Shown here piece by piece: positions 48,416 through 60,936 of a stretch of 64,000 nt of DNA. Below the pieces are notes generated by a model. It made no database searches and was not told the DNA's origin. It saw only the letters and a list, made by a program, of their open reading frames with translations. Position 1 is the first letter of the stretch. Every line of letters begins with the position of its first letter. The DNA lies in the NCBI GenBank assembly GCA_009761415.1, contig QUOL01000012.1, positions 697,001 to 761,000 on the forward strand, written 5' to 3'. This DNA is from Sarcomyxa edulis (taxonomy: Eukaryota > Basidiomycota > Agaricomycetes > Agaricales > Mycenaceae). The translations under genes were made by a program, and so were the position numbers.

Positions 48416-50160
48416 ATGGGTAACTCTTCATCCACCCAGAACAATCCGGCGAGACAAGGATCTGTCTCCCGTCCAAATTCGTCTCTTCGTCCAAGAACGA
48501 ACGCTCATCATTCAGATCGCACCCCTTCAACCCCACCACACAGTTCTCTTCGTTACAAAAAGAAATCCTTAGAACTTCCGGACCTCGCGAGTCTCGCACT
48601 TACCCCTCACCACTCTACGGTGAGACACCACCAGCAAGGACCCACGACTGCACCCATCCCAATCCCAGTCTCTCCCTATCCAAACGCCGGTACCACTAGA
48701 CCTCAGACTGAACTTCCATCCACTGCACGTATCGGCGATGTCCTTCTAGATAACCCCTCAGGTGGGTACATCGCAGGCGACCCACACGCCAACAACTCTC
48801 CTGTCACTCGTGGTCGTCAGATGAACGGTCATCAACCACCAGCCGTAGCTTATCCAGAGACAGTCAACTCCACTATTCCCATCGCTCTCGCAAAGGTAGA
48901 ACAACTAGAAGGTCTCGAAGAAAGTCAAGAAACAGCCGCCACCCCTCCAGAAGAAAGAGAGCAAATCATGAAGATCAGTTGGCGCGGAGGCGGATCTTCC
49001 GTCGTTCTAGCTAGAGCAGGCGACGATGACTGGAAAGGTCGTCAAACCATGGACCGAGAGTGCGTTCGGAACTTAGCTCCAGATAATATCTTGCTTATTT
49101 ATCTATCTCCCAGATCCCCAGATTCGAACACCTTCGTTACATATGTGCCCTTGCCCCCAGGCACGCACCACATCCGCTTCATCGTCGACGATCAATGGCG
49201 CGTCGCAGAAGATCTCCCAACCGCCGTAGACGACGAAGGTTCTCTTGCTAATTACGTCCACGTAGGAGCCACCCACACGCCCCCTACGACCTCTGCAGGA
49301 CGTACTCAATCCCCTGAAACCATCCGACGCCTCCAAGCACGTGGTACGGGACAGAGTTTCTGGAGTGCAGACTCTAGCGCGGGAGATGAGCCGACCGATA
49401 GGACTCATGCACGTAATCAGAGCCAGCGTCGTTTCACCCCTCAGGGTCTTGGTTGGACGGATGAATTACCCCCCGAGCTCGTCGCCGCTGCTCAAGAAGA
49501 GGAAGACTTCCTTCTCGCTTCGTCTGCTGCGGTAGATGCAGGAGGCGGGACAGTGGTATCTCACAACTTCATTCCGGGCCCTCACATCCCGCCTGCACCC
49601 GGCTTGCCTGCTCATCTCGATAAACTCATCCTCAACGTTAGGAGTCCTGGTGTTGCACCATCTAGTGGGAGACACGCTAGAGGCGCTGTCGTCAGTCCAG
49701 GGTCAAGTAGGACTAGGGACAGTGGGGCGAGGAGACGGAGGGAGAGGAGTATGCTCGGCATGACTGGGTCTTCATCTGTCACGAATCTCAATGGAACCAA
49801 TGGCGTAGCCTCCCCTACCACCCCTACTCCTGCCCCACCAGCCAACGGGGATGTTATACCCATCACTACGGCGAGTGGTACGGATTTAACGACTAGTATA
49901 CAACGAGACAATATCAACGAGAGGGCGCGGTTGGATATGGATGGGCCTGGGTTAGCTGATGATGGTAGTGTGCTTCCTGTTCCGAGTCATGTCGTCTTGC
50001 ATCATCTTAGCACGAGTGCTATTCGGAATGGGGTGTTGGCTGTAGGGAACACTACTAGGTACCGGAAGAAGGTAATTCTCAGCAGCTCTATGACCGTCGT
50101 CCCTCAGATGCTGATGCTCTTTTTTAGTACCTCACTACCATTTATTATAAACCGACATGA
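48416..50160 (+). CDS. GAL83: GAL83/SIP2-type beta subunit of SNF1 (AMPK) kinase
   Basis: Exons 48416-49059, 49114-50071 and 50128-50160 join to 544 residues. The start MGNSSS is an N-myristoylation consensus, as in AMPK beta subunits. After a Ser/Pro-rich region, the carbohydrate-binding (AMPK1-CBM) domain runs at about 185-265: ISWRGGGSSVVLARAGDDDWKGR, FVTYVPLPPGTHHIRFIVDDQWR. The C-terminal ASC domain begins around PPAPGLPAHLDKLIL, continues after a long Ser/Thr/Pro insertion with VPSHVVLHHLSTSAIRNGV, and ends YLTTIYYKPT. The beta subunit bridges the Snf1 kinase and the gamma subunit and targets the complex. The last exon is only 33 nt and completes the ASC domain. The insertion of roughly 110 residues inside the ASC domain is longer than in yeast Gal83 as I know it. 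Confidence 0.93.
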
Positions 50161-50896
50161 ACGAACGCGCTTCTGACGAAACATACCGGCCATTTAGACC
50201 CACGTCCCGAATTCTTTCCCCTTCTCGCTCTCGCTCTGTGTCACAAAATCCGTTCTGGTTTGGAAAACAACCACCCTCGTCTTGCTTCTGATCGTGGGGT
50301 TTTCAATTCGTCTTCCAATCGCAATTCCCTCCTCTTTCTCACAATTGTACTTCTTCCCTTCAATCTGCGTACTTTCGCTGTATCAATGACTCAACAAACT
50401 CAAATCCAATACCAAATCTGTCCCAAAGTCCCGCGTCTTCTTCCATATTCACATTCTCATCCACAAGCTCTTTTTTCTGATCTTCGTCTATCTGAATGAC
50501 TTGTTGACTCGGATCCGATACTCGTGTTACTGACATACTTTAGAGAGGACGTGTGTGCGGGGTAGATGCACGAACTCCGCTTTTTTCATCTTCTTGGTTT
50601 TCCTCTCTCCCTGTGTACCCTACTCGTACGCGTCGTGTGTAACATAGAACAGAAATTAGTATGTGGATCGTGACTAGTCTCCCAGAGTCAGACAACAAGC
50701 TGAGAAGTGATTTAGAGATCGTGATCGAGAAGTATCTCTCAAAAGTCTGGTGTCAAACTACATACCATCATCATCGAGCGTGCGTGTTACTGCATAGTAC
50801 AGCTTCGCGATCAAGTAGCTAGCTCGGTACATACACCTATACCTATACAGGAACACGGTACCAGACCAAGGTCAAGACTTGCAGACGTCGACTTCC
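50161..50896. other. Spacer, GAL83 3' side / NTA1 promoter
   Basis: About 735 bases between two plus-strand genes. The first half is pyrimidine-rich and includes a 79-codon frame without features. No gene is supported. Confidence 0.45.
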
Positions 50897-52158
50897 ATGT
50901 CGAGCACCACGGCCGCGACGCGTCTCAAAATCGCAGTCGTTCAATTCAACCCAATCGTTGGTCCCTTTCATTCAAGTAGTAGTCGCTACTAAACACTATC
51001 GGGGTCAGATATCTCATGTTCAATCCAACATCGCAAAAGCTCGCAATCTCTGTGCAAAGTTTGTCTCTCCAAGTTCCCCCGTCGACATGATTCATGACTT
51101 GTGTTTATTCTTTGCTCCAGGTTGACCCCACACTCTGTCGACCTCGTATGTCTCCCAGAAATGATATTCACAGGTCTGTATGATCCGACATACATACACG
51201 TTGAGTCCCACTCAGATCGACGGCTATCACAGGCTACGTCCATCATAACGCCACTTCCATAACACCCTACCTCGAATCACCACGTACAGGCCCAACCTCT
51301 TTATTCTGCTCTGACCTGGCCGCTCGGTTGAAATGCCATGTAATGGCAGGCTATCCCGAAGTTCTGAGTTCGGATGAGGTTCAAGGCGAAGACGAGAAGG
51401 TAGGTGCGAACAGCGCCGTGGTGTATGGTCCCAGTGGAGAATGGGTGGGTGGGTATAGGTGAGCCGGCTAGACCATATTTCTCTGGTCAAAAGAAATACG
51501 GCATGCATGCATGGCTCTTGTTGCACAGAAAGACGAACCTCTACGAGACAGATATGACTTGGGCCAAGCCTGGTTCGTCACGGTTCTTATGTCTACGATG
51601 CACCTCCGCACTAACGCTACGCGTCAGGTTCTGGTTTCGCCACATTCACTTTCCCATCGCCATCCCCTCTTCGTACTCTCAGTCTCGGTATATGCATGGA
51701 TCTGAACGCCCAACCACCAGCCCTCTGGACTGTAGAGGACGGTCCGTATGAATTGGCAGAATATTGTTTATCCAAGAAAGCCAATGTTTTGGTTTTGTTG
51801 AACGCCTGGTTGGATTCCGGGGTTGAGGTAGAGGAAGAAAGTGATTGGCATACGCTCAATTATTGGGCAGCGAGGTTGAGGCCGCTCTGGATTGGGTCTG
51901 ATGATAAAGAGGACGCTGAAGGTGAGAGTGACGGTCATGAAACGATTGTGATTGTGTGTAATAGGTCTGGCGAAGAGAACGGTGCGTATTCTGCTCATTA
52001 GTAGTATATGCCATCAACGCTCATCTACGTATATAGGCAAAACATTTGCAGGCAGTTCCGCAATCTACAGCATGAAACAAGGTTCGGGACGACCAAAATT
52101 ACTCGATATGATGGGTAGGACAGAGGAGGGTGTTCGAATTTGGGACGTTCTGGTTTGA
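50897..52158 (+). CDS. NTA1: NTA1, protein N-terminal Asn/Gln amidase (nitrilase family)
   Basis: A gene of about eight exons starting at 50897 with TRLKIAVVQFNPI. The nitrilase triad is visible: Glu in VCLPEMIFTG, Lys at the start of KTNLYETDMTWAKPG and Cys in LGICMDLN. Other matches are SPRTGPTSLFCSDLAARL, SGEWVGGYR and the late NRSGEENGKTFAGSSAIY. The end is GRTEEGVRIWDVLV. Nta1 deamidates N-terminal Asn and Gln to Asp and Glu, feeding the Arg/N-degron pathway; it is cytoplasmic and/or mitochondrial in yeast. The first intron (50957 to about 51010) was placed by phase and its acceptor is less certain. It is convergent with the RecQ gene, 146 bases away. Confidence 0.9.
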
Positions 52159-52304
52159 CTGGCTCTCTCGTATCGTATAAGTAGATATATCCAACGATAA
52201 CTGGCCATTATGACGCACGCACGAGTAGGTATATCTCATATCTCTTGAAGGACGTGTGAAGTGAAAGGGCACGTATGGTTTCATTCTCCAAAAGTGAGCC
52301 AATC

Positions 52305-55300
52305 TCATCCCGCCCTAGCCTTCCCTTTCTTCCTTCTCTGCCTACAAACCTCGGTAATAGCCTCAACAACCTCGACCGCATCTTCCATATCATCACTCTG
52401 CTCATTGATCAGCGTCAATCCCGATATCAACTTGACAGCCTCCGCTGCTCCTTTCACCCGCTCATTATAGCCTTTTGACGTAGTACACATGCTGTGACAC
52501 AAATTCTCCATAGATCGCGCCGTAGTCGCGAGGACGTCGTTTCTGCCGATGATTCTTATCAGATTGACAATCAAAATGGGTAACAAGGATAGAGCTACCT
52601 TTCATCAATATCAGATGGTGCCCCCCGAATTCGGTCTCTCCAGATATCATCCGCACTGATGCCATTCACGAAGACTTTTTGCAAAGCTCCTCGTATCGTT
52701 CTTAGCCCAGTGTGGCGCAAGTCCGTCTGTGCAGAAGTATATATCTATCAGTTCGATATCCCAAACCACGGAAACAACACTAGTATCGTCAAGGAAAATG
52801 TGAACGTGAACGCACCGGGATCTTATGTGATAAGTAAGCTTCTTGGTCCATGTCACCCATGTCGGGGAACTCAACAGGTGAAGCTGTACGCTAGTTTATC
52901 AGTAGGGATAAACAAGAAAGGAAAGGGAAATAACGCACAGGGAGGACTCGGTCTTTTGAAAGGAACGAAGGGAGGAGGGCTAAATCTGTCCTCCTCCTGA
53001 ACTGACGGTCGGATTAAAATGTTTTCCTCGACGATCTGTACTTCCGGCGAATCACTTCGGCTACGGCTACGGATGGGAGGAGGAGGCGGTGGCGGTGGGA
53101 CTTTGAAGGGTGTCTTGAAAGGAGTCTTGAAAGGTTTTGATAGACTGGAAACAGAGCTGAATGGCTTTGTCACTTTGCGAGAGATATTGTATAGTCAATA
53201 CAATGACGATCGCTACCGCTCGGAATATAAATCACCTAAAGCAGGAGCATACGAGACCTTCGGTCGTTTATTACTGCCATGTTCGTTATTGGATGACATG
53301 GAATTCGGCCGTTTCCCATATGAGCTAGCCGTTATAGTCGATGATCCTCCATGAGGAAAGTTCTTCTTCCACTCGACGCTTCCGCTTGTACTGGCGGTGG
53401 TAAACTGATTTAACATGACATTCTGGGCAAGATCAGGGACACGATGAATTTCCTCTTCATCTTCATCGTCTTCATCGTGTTGAATTGAAGTAGTATCGAC
53501 TTGTGTACCAGCATATTCCAGGGACGATAACATTGTCTTTCGGCGCCTAGTCTTGTCGTGATATTTGCAAATCTTGCCACCGTGTTCAGATTTAGTCAAA
53601 GCGGAAGACGGAAACAATGAAAGGAGATCACATACGTCACACATGGAATTACAGTACCGTTTGACGATATCAGTATCGTCCGTGTCGATTGGTTCGCCGA
53701 AATATCGGCAGATTGACTGTGCACATCCAATCAGAGAAAAATATGAATGTAGGGTGGATAGAGCACGAACGACATGTCTACAGATCTCTGTACTTTCTGC
53801 GAATTTTACTAGCTTGAAAAAGTGTGATTCAGGACTTTCTGAGTTGGTACGGTGGATACAAAAAGATGTGGCGCACCATATTCAAACTGTGTAGTGCTCT
53901 CTGGCCGGGGGATTGTCCGTCGTCCGTATCAGCCACGTATGTCCGCTTAGAGTGAATATACTCAACCCATCTCTTGACGCTTATCGCGTCTTCTCTTGCT
54001 GTGGGTGCGATTTCAGTGCAAGATCTTTCGGAATGCTTGACTGGAACGAACAATAATACAGTATACATTTGGCAGGCTTTCCAACTCAATATTCAGCGAC
54101 GATATCTTTGTATGATCGAGAGCAAGACTCACTGAACCATCGCGTCCGGCTCTGCCTAAAGATCCAGATCAGCGAACAGATACAACGAGCATAGATTGTA
54201 TATACCTGTTTCCTGATAGTAGCCTGAACAACAAACTCCGTCAGCGGTTAGACGTCGGTATTTGAGCGTCACGTACCTTCGAAACTTTTCGGGAGGTCAT
54301 AGTGAATGATGTATCTGAACATGATTCAAACTATGAGTGACAGAGAACGTTCGCGGACTTTATGTCACGTACCTAACGTCGCTTTTGTCAATTCCCATTC
54401 CAAAGGCGATGGTGGCGCATACCTGTGGCGGGACGAAAATAGGGATATCAGTGTGCTGTAATGTTTCTAGATGACACCACGCCTACAACGTCAACACCCC
54501 CATCTCCCGTTCCTCCGGCTTGCCAATCTTTCAGAGTTTTGTTCAAAACTTTGGGACTGCAGATCAAGGGTGAGCCCGCAAGACGTGCAGCACCTAACAC
54601 AGAGACGCTTACCTGATGCCTCGATGATACGGTCTGGAGTTCAGTCCTTTCGACCTAAGGTAGTTAGATAGGTCGTCACACGTCAGACGATTCCGGCAAT
54701 ATATGATCCCAGACGAGGGTCGCTTTCGTCGTCGATGAAGAGTGCTTATGTACTCCTGGATTCCCGCCATCTGGGACTCAGGTTTGGGTGCAGAAGTATA
54801 TCGGACCTATTCAGAGGCATTCGATCAATGTTCGATGACATGCACATTATTGACACACCTCGTAGAATAAGTTGGCGCGGTTAAACGGATGGACGACCTT
54901 GAATAGATGCTTCTCCGACATTCTCAAAGTTCTTATGATGTCCAGCTGAACGGCAGGAGTTGCAGTAGCTGTTAGTGCCATGATAGGGACATCTGGAAAC
55001 CGGTTCCGAAAATTCCCAAGGTTTCTATAATCGCCGCGAAAGTCATGGCCCCATTCCTCCAGAATTAAAACCACAAGGTTAGTGGGGTTACACGGTCCGA
55101 AAATGAGAAGGCCTACTGAGATGCAATGTGCCTTTTGCGGACCATATGTATGTCAATCAAACGGGTAGACGAGACATTAAGATGTATGTCGTACCTCATC
55201 AACGACAAGCCTGTTCAGCTCCCCCGCCTTGTAGACTACGATGAGTAGTTTCATGAACTCTGATGTACAAAGCTTCTCTGGTGTAACTGTTGCTTATAAT

Positions 55301-56275
55301 CTCGGACATCAGTTTGCCGAACGGAAATTGATTCACATACTGTACAGGAGCCGCGTATGGGGATGTCCCGAAGCCAACTCTTTCATGATCTGTAAGCTTG
55401 AGTTCAGTCAAAACAACGACTGCTCGATAATAGACTCCTCGCCTCTTGTTTTTCTGTTCGGCCTGTTTCGGAAGTGAATGCGGAGACGGAAATAGCTTTC
55501 TGTCGTAGACTGGTGACCTCTGCAGAAGTCGGCTTGAATTATTTTATCGCATACACGAGAACAATCTTACGGTTACTCATCAAAGCCAGCCTAAAGACAT
55601 GTGTGGTTCAGTGATAAACAAAAAATGACAATCTCGAGGTACACATACAACGGAGAAACAACGATAGTTATGCCATGCTGTGAGTTGAGGAGTTATTTTG
55701 AGCCTGGAGAATCTGCCCGGATCCGACGTACCTTTTCAGCGACTGCAGGAACTTGGAAGCAGAGACTCTGACAGGTGGTGAGGCACGAACACGACCTATA
55801 GCTAATTCCGCTCTACTCACCTTACCCATCCCCGTAGGAGCTAAAACAAAGACGTCTGCACCTGGATGTGCGTCCAAGGTATGATTCAGTACAAAAGCGA
55901 GGGACAAGTCGCCGAATCTATTTTGACGAACCTCGAACCGCAGCCTGCACGACTTCTTTCTGTTGCCCTTTCCATCCAGAATGGCCGAAAGCTGTATCCT
56001 TTCACTTCAGCATCAGAGGCGGTGGCAAAGATTTGAGGCACGAACTTTTTGTTAGCACGCTGTAGCGAACCTAAGAATTCAGCGTTGAGTCTTGGTACGG
56101 CTATCACTCACCGGTGACAATCGTTATCAATTATCTCACTGGCTTCCCTTCTCAGTGCTGTGGCACTCGTATGAAACGGAGCGACGAGATTTGGATAGGT
56201 GACCTCAGGAGGAGTTTGTAGAGCAGATGACGAATATTTCGTCGGAGAAGAGAATTCCGAGTTTGAGGGTGGCAT
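52305..56275 (-). CDS. RecQ-family DNA helicase
   Basis: A gene split into many small exons, starting at 56275 (MPPSNSEFSSPTKYSSSALQ). Visible helicase motifs in order: the FGHSGWKGQQKEVVQAAVRG lead-in; Walker A in ADVFVLAPTGMGKSLCFQ; HGITIVVSPL with LALMSN; DEAH in RLVVDEAHCISEWGHDFRG; PIMALTATATP (motif III); IIYCR; AFGMGIDKSDVRYIIHYDLP (motif V); and QETGRAGRDG (motif VI). A Cys-containing RecQ zinc-binding region probably lies near 53650-53590. The acidic, Ser-rich C-terminal part includes a repeat FKTPFKTPFK followed by an eight-residue Pro run near 53080. RecQ helicases unwind recombination intermediates 3' to 5' and maintain the genome. I cannot assign Sgs1/BLM or RecQ5 type with certainty. 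Confidence 0.85.
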
Positions 56276-56624
56276 TGACGAATAAGATGCCAGTGCGGGT
56301 GCCTCTAGAGCTCCGCCGAGACTAAGGCGTATATATATCGCTCAAAATTCAGGAGTCAAATATCAGGCTGGGGTTCGGCGAGTTGGTGGTTACTGTTGAT
56401 AAGTTGAAGTAAAGAGCAAAAGTCGTGTCACGGTTCATCACACAACATGTGATGTGTGACACAGTCAATTTATCGCGTATTTCACTATCAAATACAATTT
56501 CTCGCCAATCCTGCTTATTGACTTACTATACACCCTACAAAGACATATTTGAGACCTGGACAATCATCGTTGTTATTCGGTGGAGCATCACGAAACTTAC
56601 CTATTCATGGATCGATTACAGCAT
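56276..56624. other. Spacer, RecQ promoter / MDE1 3' side
   Basis: About 350 bases between two minus-strand genes, AT-rich, with a TATATATA run near 56331-56338 on the RecQ promoter side. No gene. Confidence 0.45.
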
Positions 56625-57784
56625 CTACTGAACTGTGTGAAGCCCCGCATGGTTCATCTTCACGGCTAGCTCGAATAGATAATCAAGACACTGAGAAAAA
56701 AGTATGTGTCAGTCATTAGGAGTAACCAATGAAAGACGTTACTCACTTCAGTCTGTGTTTTGGCTTTCTCCCAGTCTAGGCCTATAACAAATTGTCAATG
56801 TATGACCAAAGAAATCGGTGGAGGAGCTAACCCCAGACGTATACACCATGCCTGAGGGGGATTCAATCATTCAGAGCAAGAAGCATGTGTCCAATCAAAT
56901 CCACTCGCCTGCGAACAAGGATAGCTGCAGCATTCGGATATTTCACCATGGCTTCTGCCATACTATCCTTGAGATCCTCTTCGTTTGGTGTATTCTCGAT
57001 GATAGGAACCTCGAGTGTATCGAGGTAAGATAATGCGCGTCCAGTGCCGCCGACGCGAACACCTTTGATCATCTAAGTGGGGAATGGGAGAAGGACATGA
57101 TTCGCCTGAGAATTCTGGCCGCCAGAGTAAACCAATTACCTCCTGCGAAAATTTCAGAATGAGTGAGAAGATCAAGAAATATACGGAGATCTGGGACTGA
57201 CCTGATGAGAGATCCTGAAGACGGGAGCTGGATATAACAGGGTCACCATGACCGCATTTTGCGAATGGGTGTGAATGCAGCTTCCAGCATTGCGAAGCTC
57301 GAAAGCATTCCAAAACAACGGTGTACACGCTGATTCGCTGAGGTTCATGGCGGGCCGTCGAAGGAATACACGGTCTGTGTGAGGAGAGGGCGTCGCTTGT
57401 GGGAATGGAAGAACGAAAATGTGTTGTGGTTCAATACGTTCCTTCTGAACGCCAGATGGTGCTATGTAAACCTTGTCACTGTAGAATCAAACACTATCAG
57501 ATCGGGAGCCGGTCCTAGGAATTAGAGAGCGGTAATACCCCAAACGTATTGTGATACCGCCTCCAGTACCGGTGACCCATCCAAGTTGATAGAAGGACCG
57601 ACCTGAGGCCGAGGATGAGTAGGCCGGACTGACTCATATATGCAATAAGACATACAGAGCTCTGGAATAAGATTGGCAGGCTACATTGGGCCCGTTCAGT
57701 AACACGAAAAGATCCAGGTGATGCACTCACATGAAGGGGATCAGAAGAGGTCACAAGGGCATCTGAGGATTCAGAGCTCGACAT
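56625..57784 (-). CDS. MDE1: MDE1, methylthioribulose-1-phosphate dehydratase
   Basis: A gene of about seven exons starting at 57784 ([18 protein letters not shown]). It is an aldolase class II-type fold with the motifs [28 protein letters not shown], the zinc-binding [19 protein letters not shown] and a third metal His in VRRHGVYIWG. It ends [21 protein letters not shown]. MtnB/Mde1 dehydrates methylthioribulose-1-phosphate in the methionine salvage pathway, recycling methylthioadenosine from polyamine synthesis. The length, about 240 residues, matches the family. It is divergent from the alpha-galactosidase gene with 303 bases between start codons. Confidence 0.92.
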
Positions 57785-58087
57785 CTGGAAATTCAGAATG
57801 AAAATGAGTTCAAATCGACAGCAGATTGTTGACAGATTGAGTCAGGCGTTCGAGTCGTAGTCGATGTCCAAGAACGAAAGAGAGCCACAGTAAATTTTGA
57901 CCCCAAAAGCAGAAGATCGGCCACAGATTGCACCATCATGCGCTTCGTCTCTTCAAAACCCAGCATCTCTTGCATGGAAGCTAAGCAGCTGAACATATTG
58001 CCCATGCGATAGAATCTCAGGCGGCCCGTCGTGTATTTCATGTGGATCATACAAAGGACCCCAATTTTATAGGTAGCTTTTTCCAAG
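57785..58087. promoter_or_regulatory. Short divergent promoter, MDE1 / GH27
   Basis: This 303-base spacer must serve both divergently transcribed genes. I see no strong TATA box on either side; there are short pyrimidine tracts. Shared regulation is possible but not shown. Confidence 0.45.
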
Positions 58088-60391
58088 ATGTCGCTTCGGA
58101 GCGCGATACTTATCGCTCTCTTCTGCGTGGTGGACATATCTCTGGCTTTGAGCAATGGTCTAGCTCTCACTCCACCGATGGGCTGGAACCCTTACAATGC
58201 ATTCCTGTGAGTTCTCGAAATTCTGGCGAAGTTTCGGCTGTTTGAACGACTTGGCTGTCCAGATGCAGCACCACGGAGACGCAGTATCGAGCTGCTGCTC
58301 AGCAAGTCATCAGCCTTGGATTGGACAAGCTGGGCTACAAATATCTGAATCTGTACGCCTGTTGCATCACAGATTTGTCGCAAAGCCCGAGCACTGAGAC
58401 CATTCTAGAGATTGCGGCTGGCAAGGAACAGCACGAGGACCCGATGGAGAGTTTACTTGGGATACCACCCAGATTCCAAACGGGATCCCGGCTCTAGCAT
58501 CCTTCGTGCATTCCCTTGGACTGAAATTCGGAGTTTATAGCGACGGGTATGTTTCCAAGGACGTCGATAACAACCTGCTAAATTAGTTCTGCATGATAGT
58601 GGCATTTTCGCCTGTGATTTTGTGGGAGGAACGGCACATTACATCGGAAGTTTGGGACATGAAGTTTCAGACGCGAACAGTTTCACGTCCTGGGGAGCAG
58701 ACTATCTCAAAGTGATCACATTTATCGCCTTATCTTTTCTTTGGATCGCAGAGTTGATTATTTTCACAGTATGATAATTGTTACGCTGTAAGCTCTACGG
58801 ACTTCGTCGACTTCAATCCTCCGTAAGTTGGTTGATTTTGTTCTGTCAATGTGTCTTCACCGACCCGCGTTCTTCTAGCATCCAAATCGAAGTACGCAAA
58901 ACGCTGATGCTTGATTGTCTCGTGCCTCATACGATTTCATATACTCCAGCCTCACTATACGGCCATGCGCGACGCGTTGGCAGCAACGGGTCGTCCCGTC
59001 GTATTCTCAGCATGTGAATGGGGTGTTCAAGATCCCGCCCGATGGCCAGCTTCTTCCGTTGCCAATTCATGGAGAATATCGTAAAATCGTTCTCAGTTTC
59101 AGAACTAGCAAGCTGCTAATTTCCCCCTAGAAACGATATAGGACCTCCAGCTTCATGGGACAACCTAATCAGGATTATCAATCAGGTCGTCCCCATTACT
59201 GGCTTTGCTGGACCAGGAGCCTGGAATGATCTCGATCTACTCGAAGTCGGTAATACAGGCCTTACGGCCGACGAGCAACAAACCCATTTCGCTTTTTGGG
59301 CGGCAGCAAAGTAAGCTTTCAACGATATCTACCACCTACTGCGGCGCTTATCATCAAGAAACCTCGTTCAGATCTCCCCTCTTCATCTCAACAGACATCA
59401 CAAACGCTTCTGCTCAAACTCTCGGCATCATAACAAATACGAGAATCATTGCCCTCAACGTAAGTCATGTCCTATTGTATTTGAGTTCGTCTAACGAACT
59501 AATATCATCGCAGCAAGATCTTCTTGGAGAATCGATAACTTTCAGACGCCGATACACGAACGATCATGACGTATGGGCAGGTCCCCTAGCCGATGGCTCA
59601 ACTGTGGCGAGTACGTGCAGTCACTCCATCTTTGCACTTGCTCTTTGACAAACATCGCATACTTCTAGTCGTGATCAACTGGGAAACCTCGTCTCGTTCG
59701 CTTACTTTCAATCTCTCTGACGTTGGGCTTACATCTGCGAGCGGAACCGATCTGATAACTGGCACCTCTCTTGGAAGGCTCACAACATCGTGCGCGCCTT
59801 GTTCTATAGCAACTCGCTCTGAGACTGAACAAATTCTAGATATACGACTACAGTGCCAGCACACGGGTCGCTCGTTCTGAAACTGAAAGATGGTATTACA
59901 GCCCTTGCTCCGAAATTCATTTTCTATTCAGCAGCAGCATCCACGAACACCCTGGCCGGTGGCGCCGTCCTCTCCACGGTCAACTCCACGGTTACAGTTG
60001 TCGGTTTCATCGGTATGGGTGGAACGTTGACGTTCAACGGTGTTGACGGAGGACGTGAGGGAGGAACGAAGCTCCTCTCTTTTGATTATATTAACGCAGA
60101 CTTCACTTTCGTGAATACTGATTGCTCGAATTGTCGCAATGCATTCATTAGCGTGAATGGAGGTCCTGCGGTACAAGCCCAGATGCCTATCTCCGGCCAG
60201 GTGAATCATTTCATTCACCATTGAGCGATGCTCGAAGCTCATTGACTATGCAGAGTTGGAATATCTTGTTGACCGGATACCTCATCTCGCTTCCCGGTTT
60301 CAATGCTGGGAAGACGAACACTATCCAGATATCAAACCCTACTGCTTTTACACCTGACATGTTCCGCGTTGGGGTCTCGAGCTCATCGTGA
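58088..60391 (+). CDS. Secreted alpha-galactosidase, GH27, with C-terminal beta-sandwich domain
   Basis: A gene of many exons starting at 58088. The signal peptide (hydrophobic SAILIALFCVVDISLAL) is followed by the GH27 start NGLALTPPMGWNPYNAFLC. Then KYLNLDCGWQG, IPALASFVHSLGLKFGVYSD, the nucleophile Asp in YLKYDNCY, FSACEWGVQDPA and the acid/base Asp in WRISNDIGPP, with GAWNDLDLLEVGN next. A C-terminal barrel-closing beta domain follows, then about 150 more residues with a CBM35-like pattern: DGGREGGTKLLSFDYIN, FVNTDCSNCRNAFISVNGG, ISGQSWNILLTGYL. It hydrolyses terminal alpha-galactosides such as galactomannan side chains or raffinose, in the cell wall or outside it. The sequence YLK and YDNCY is split by an intron at the catalytic site. 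Confidence 0.92.
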
Positions 60392-60936
60392 TATATATAT
60401 AACGCTTGGCAAAATCTGATCACAAAGGGCTTCCCATATCCGTGCATTTTCGTGATCCATGTGAAATAGGCACTCAAAGGGTCTAGTATAACCGCCGTGG
60501 TGGGTCCGTAAGATTGCCTTTGCTGACATTCGCTTTGTCGGATCTCGCAACAGTTTATCCAACTTGTTAAGTAAGTAAGTAGGTTCAAATGTCCCTCGCT
60601 TCTTGCCGTTTCAAATCTTCACTGACCTTCAAATGAATTTCACGGGATGCGACCATTTTCTGGGATAATCGGGGAGTCATAATTTTTTCTAGGAGAGTTA
60701 CAACTGGAAGGAAGGGAGATCATACGGCAAGCTGATAGTAAGTAACACTAAGCAACAGAACAAAAGCGACAGATAAGAAAGGAAAGGCAGTACAGATAAC
60801 AGAGGTATGTTGGTTACGTATGTATATAGATATAATGCCCAAACGTCGAAACAGTGGCATGCAAAAATAAGTAGCGAGTACTTGATGGGGGGTGGAAACA
60901 GATACAAGGAGGAAGGAGGAAGAGGGGGAAGACCTC
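60392..60936. other. Convergent spacer, GH27 / PAS gene
   Basis: About 545 bases between converging stops. AT-rich, with a TATATATATAT run just after the GH27 stop. Frames here are shadows. No gene. Confidence 0.5.
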
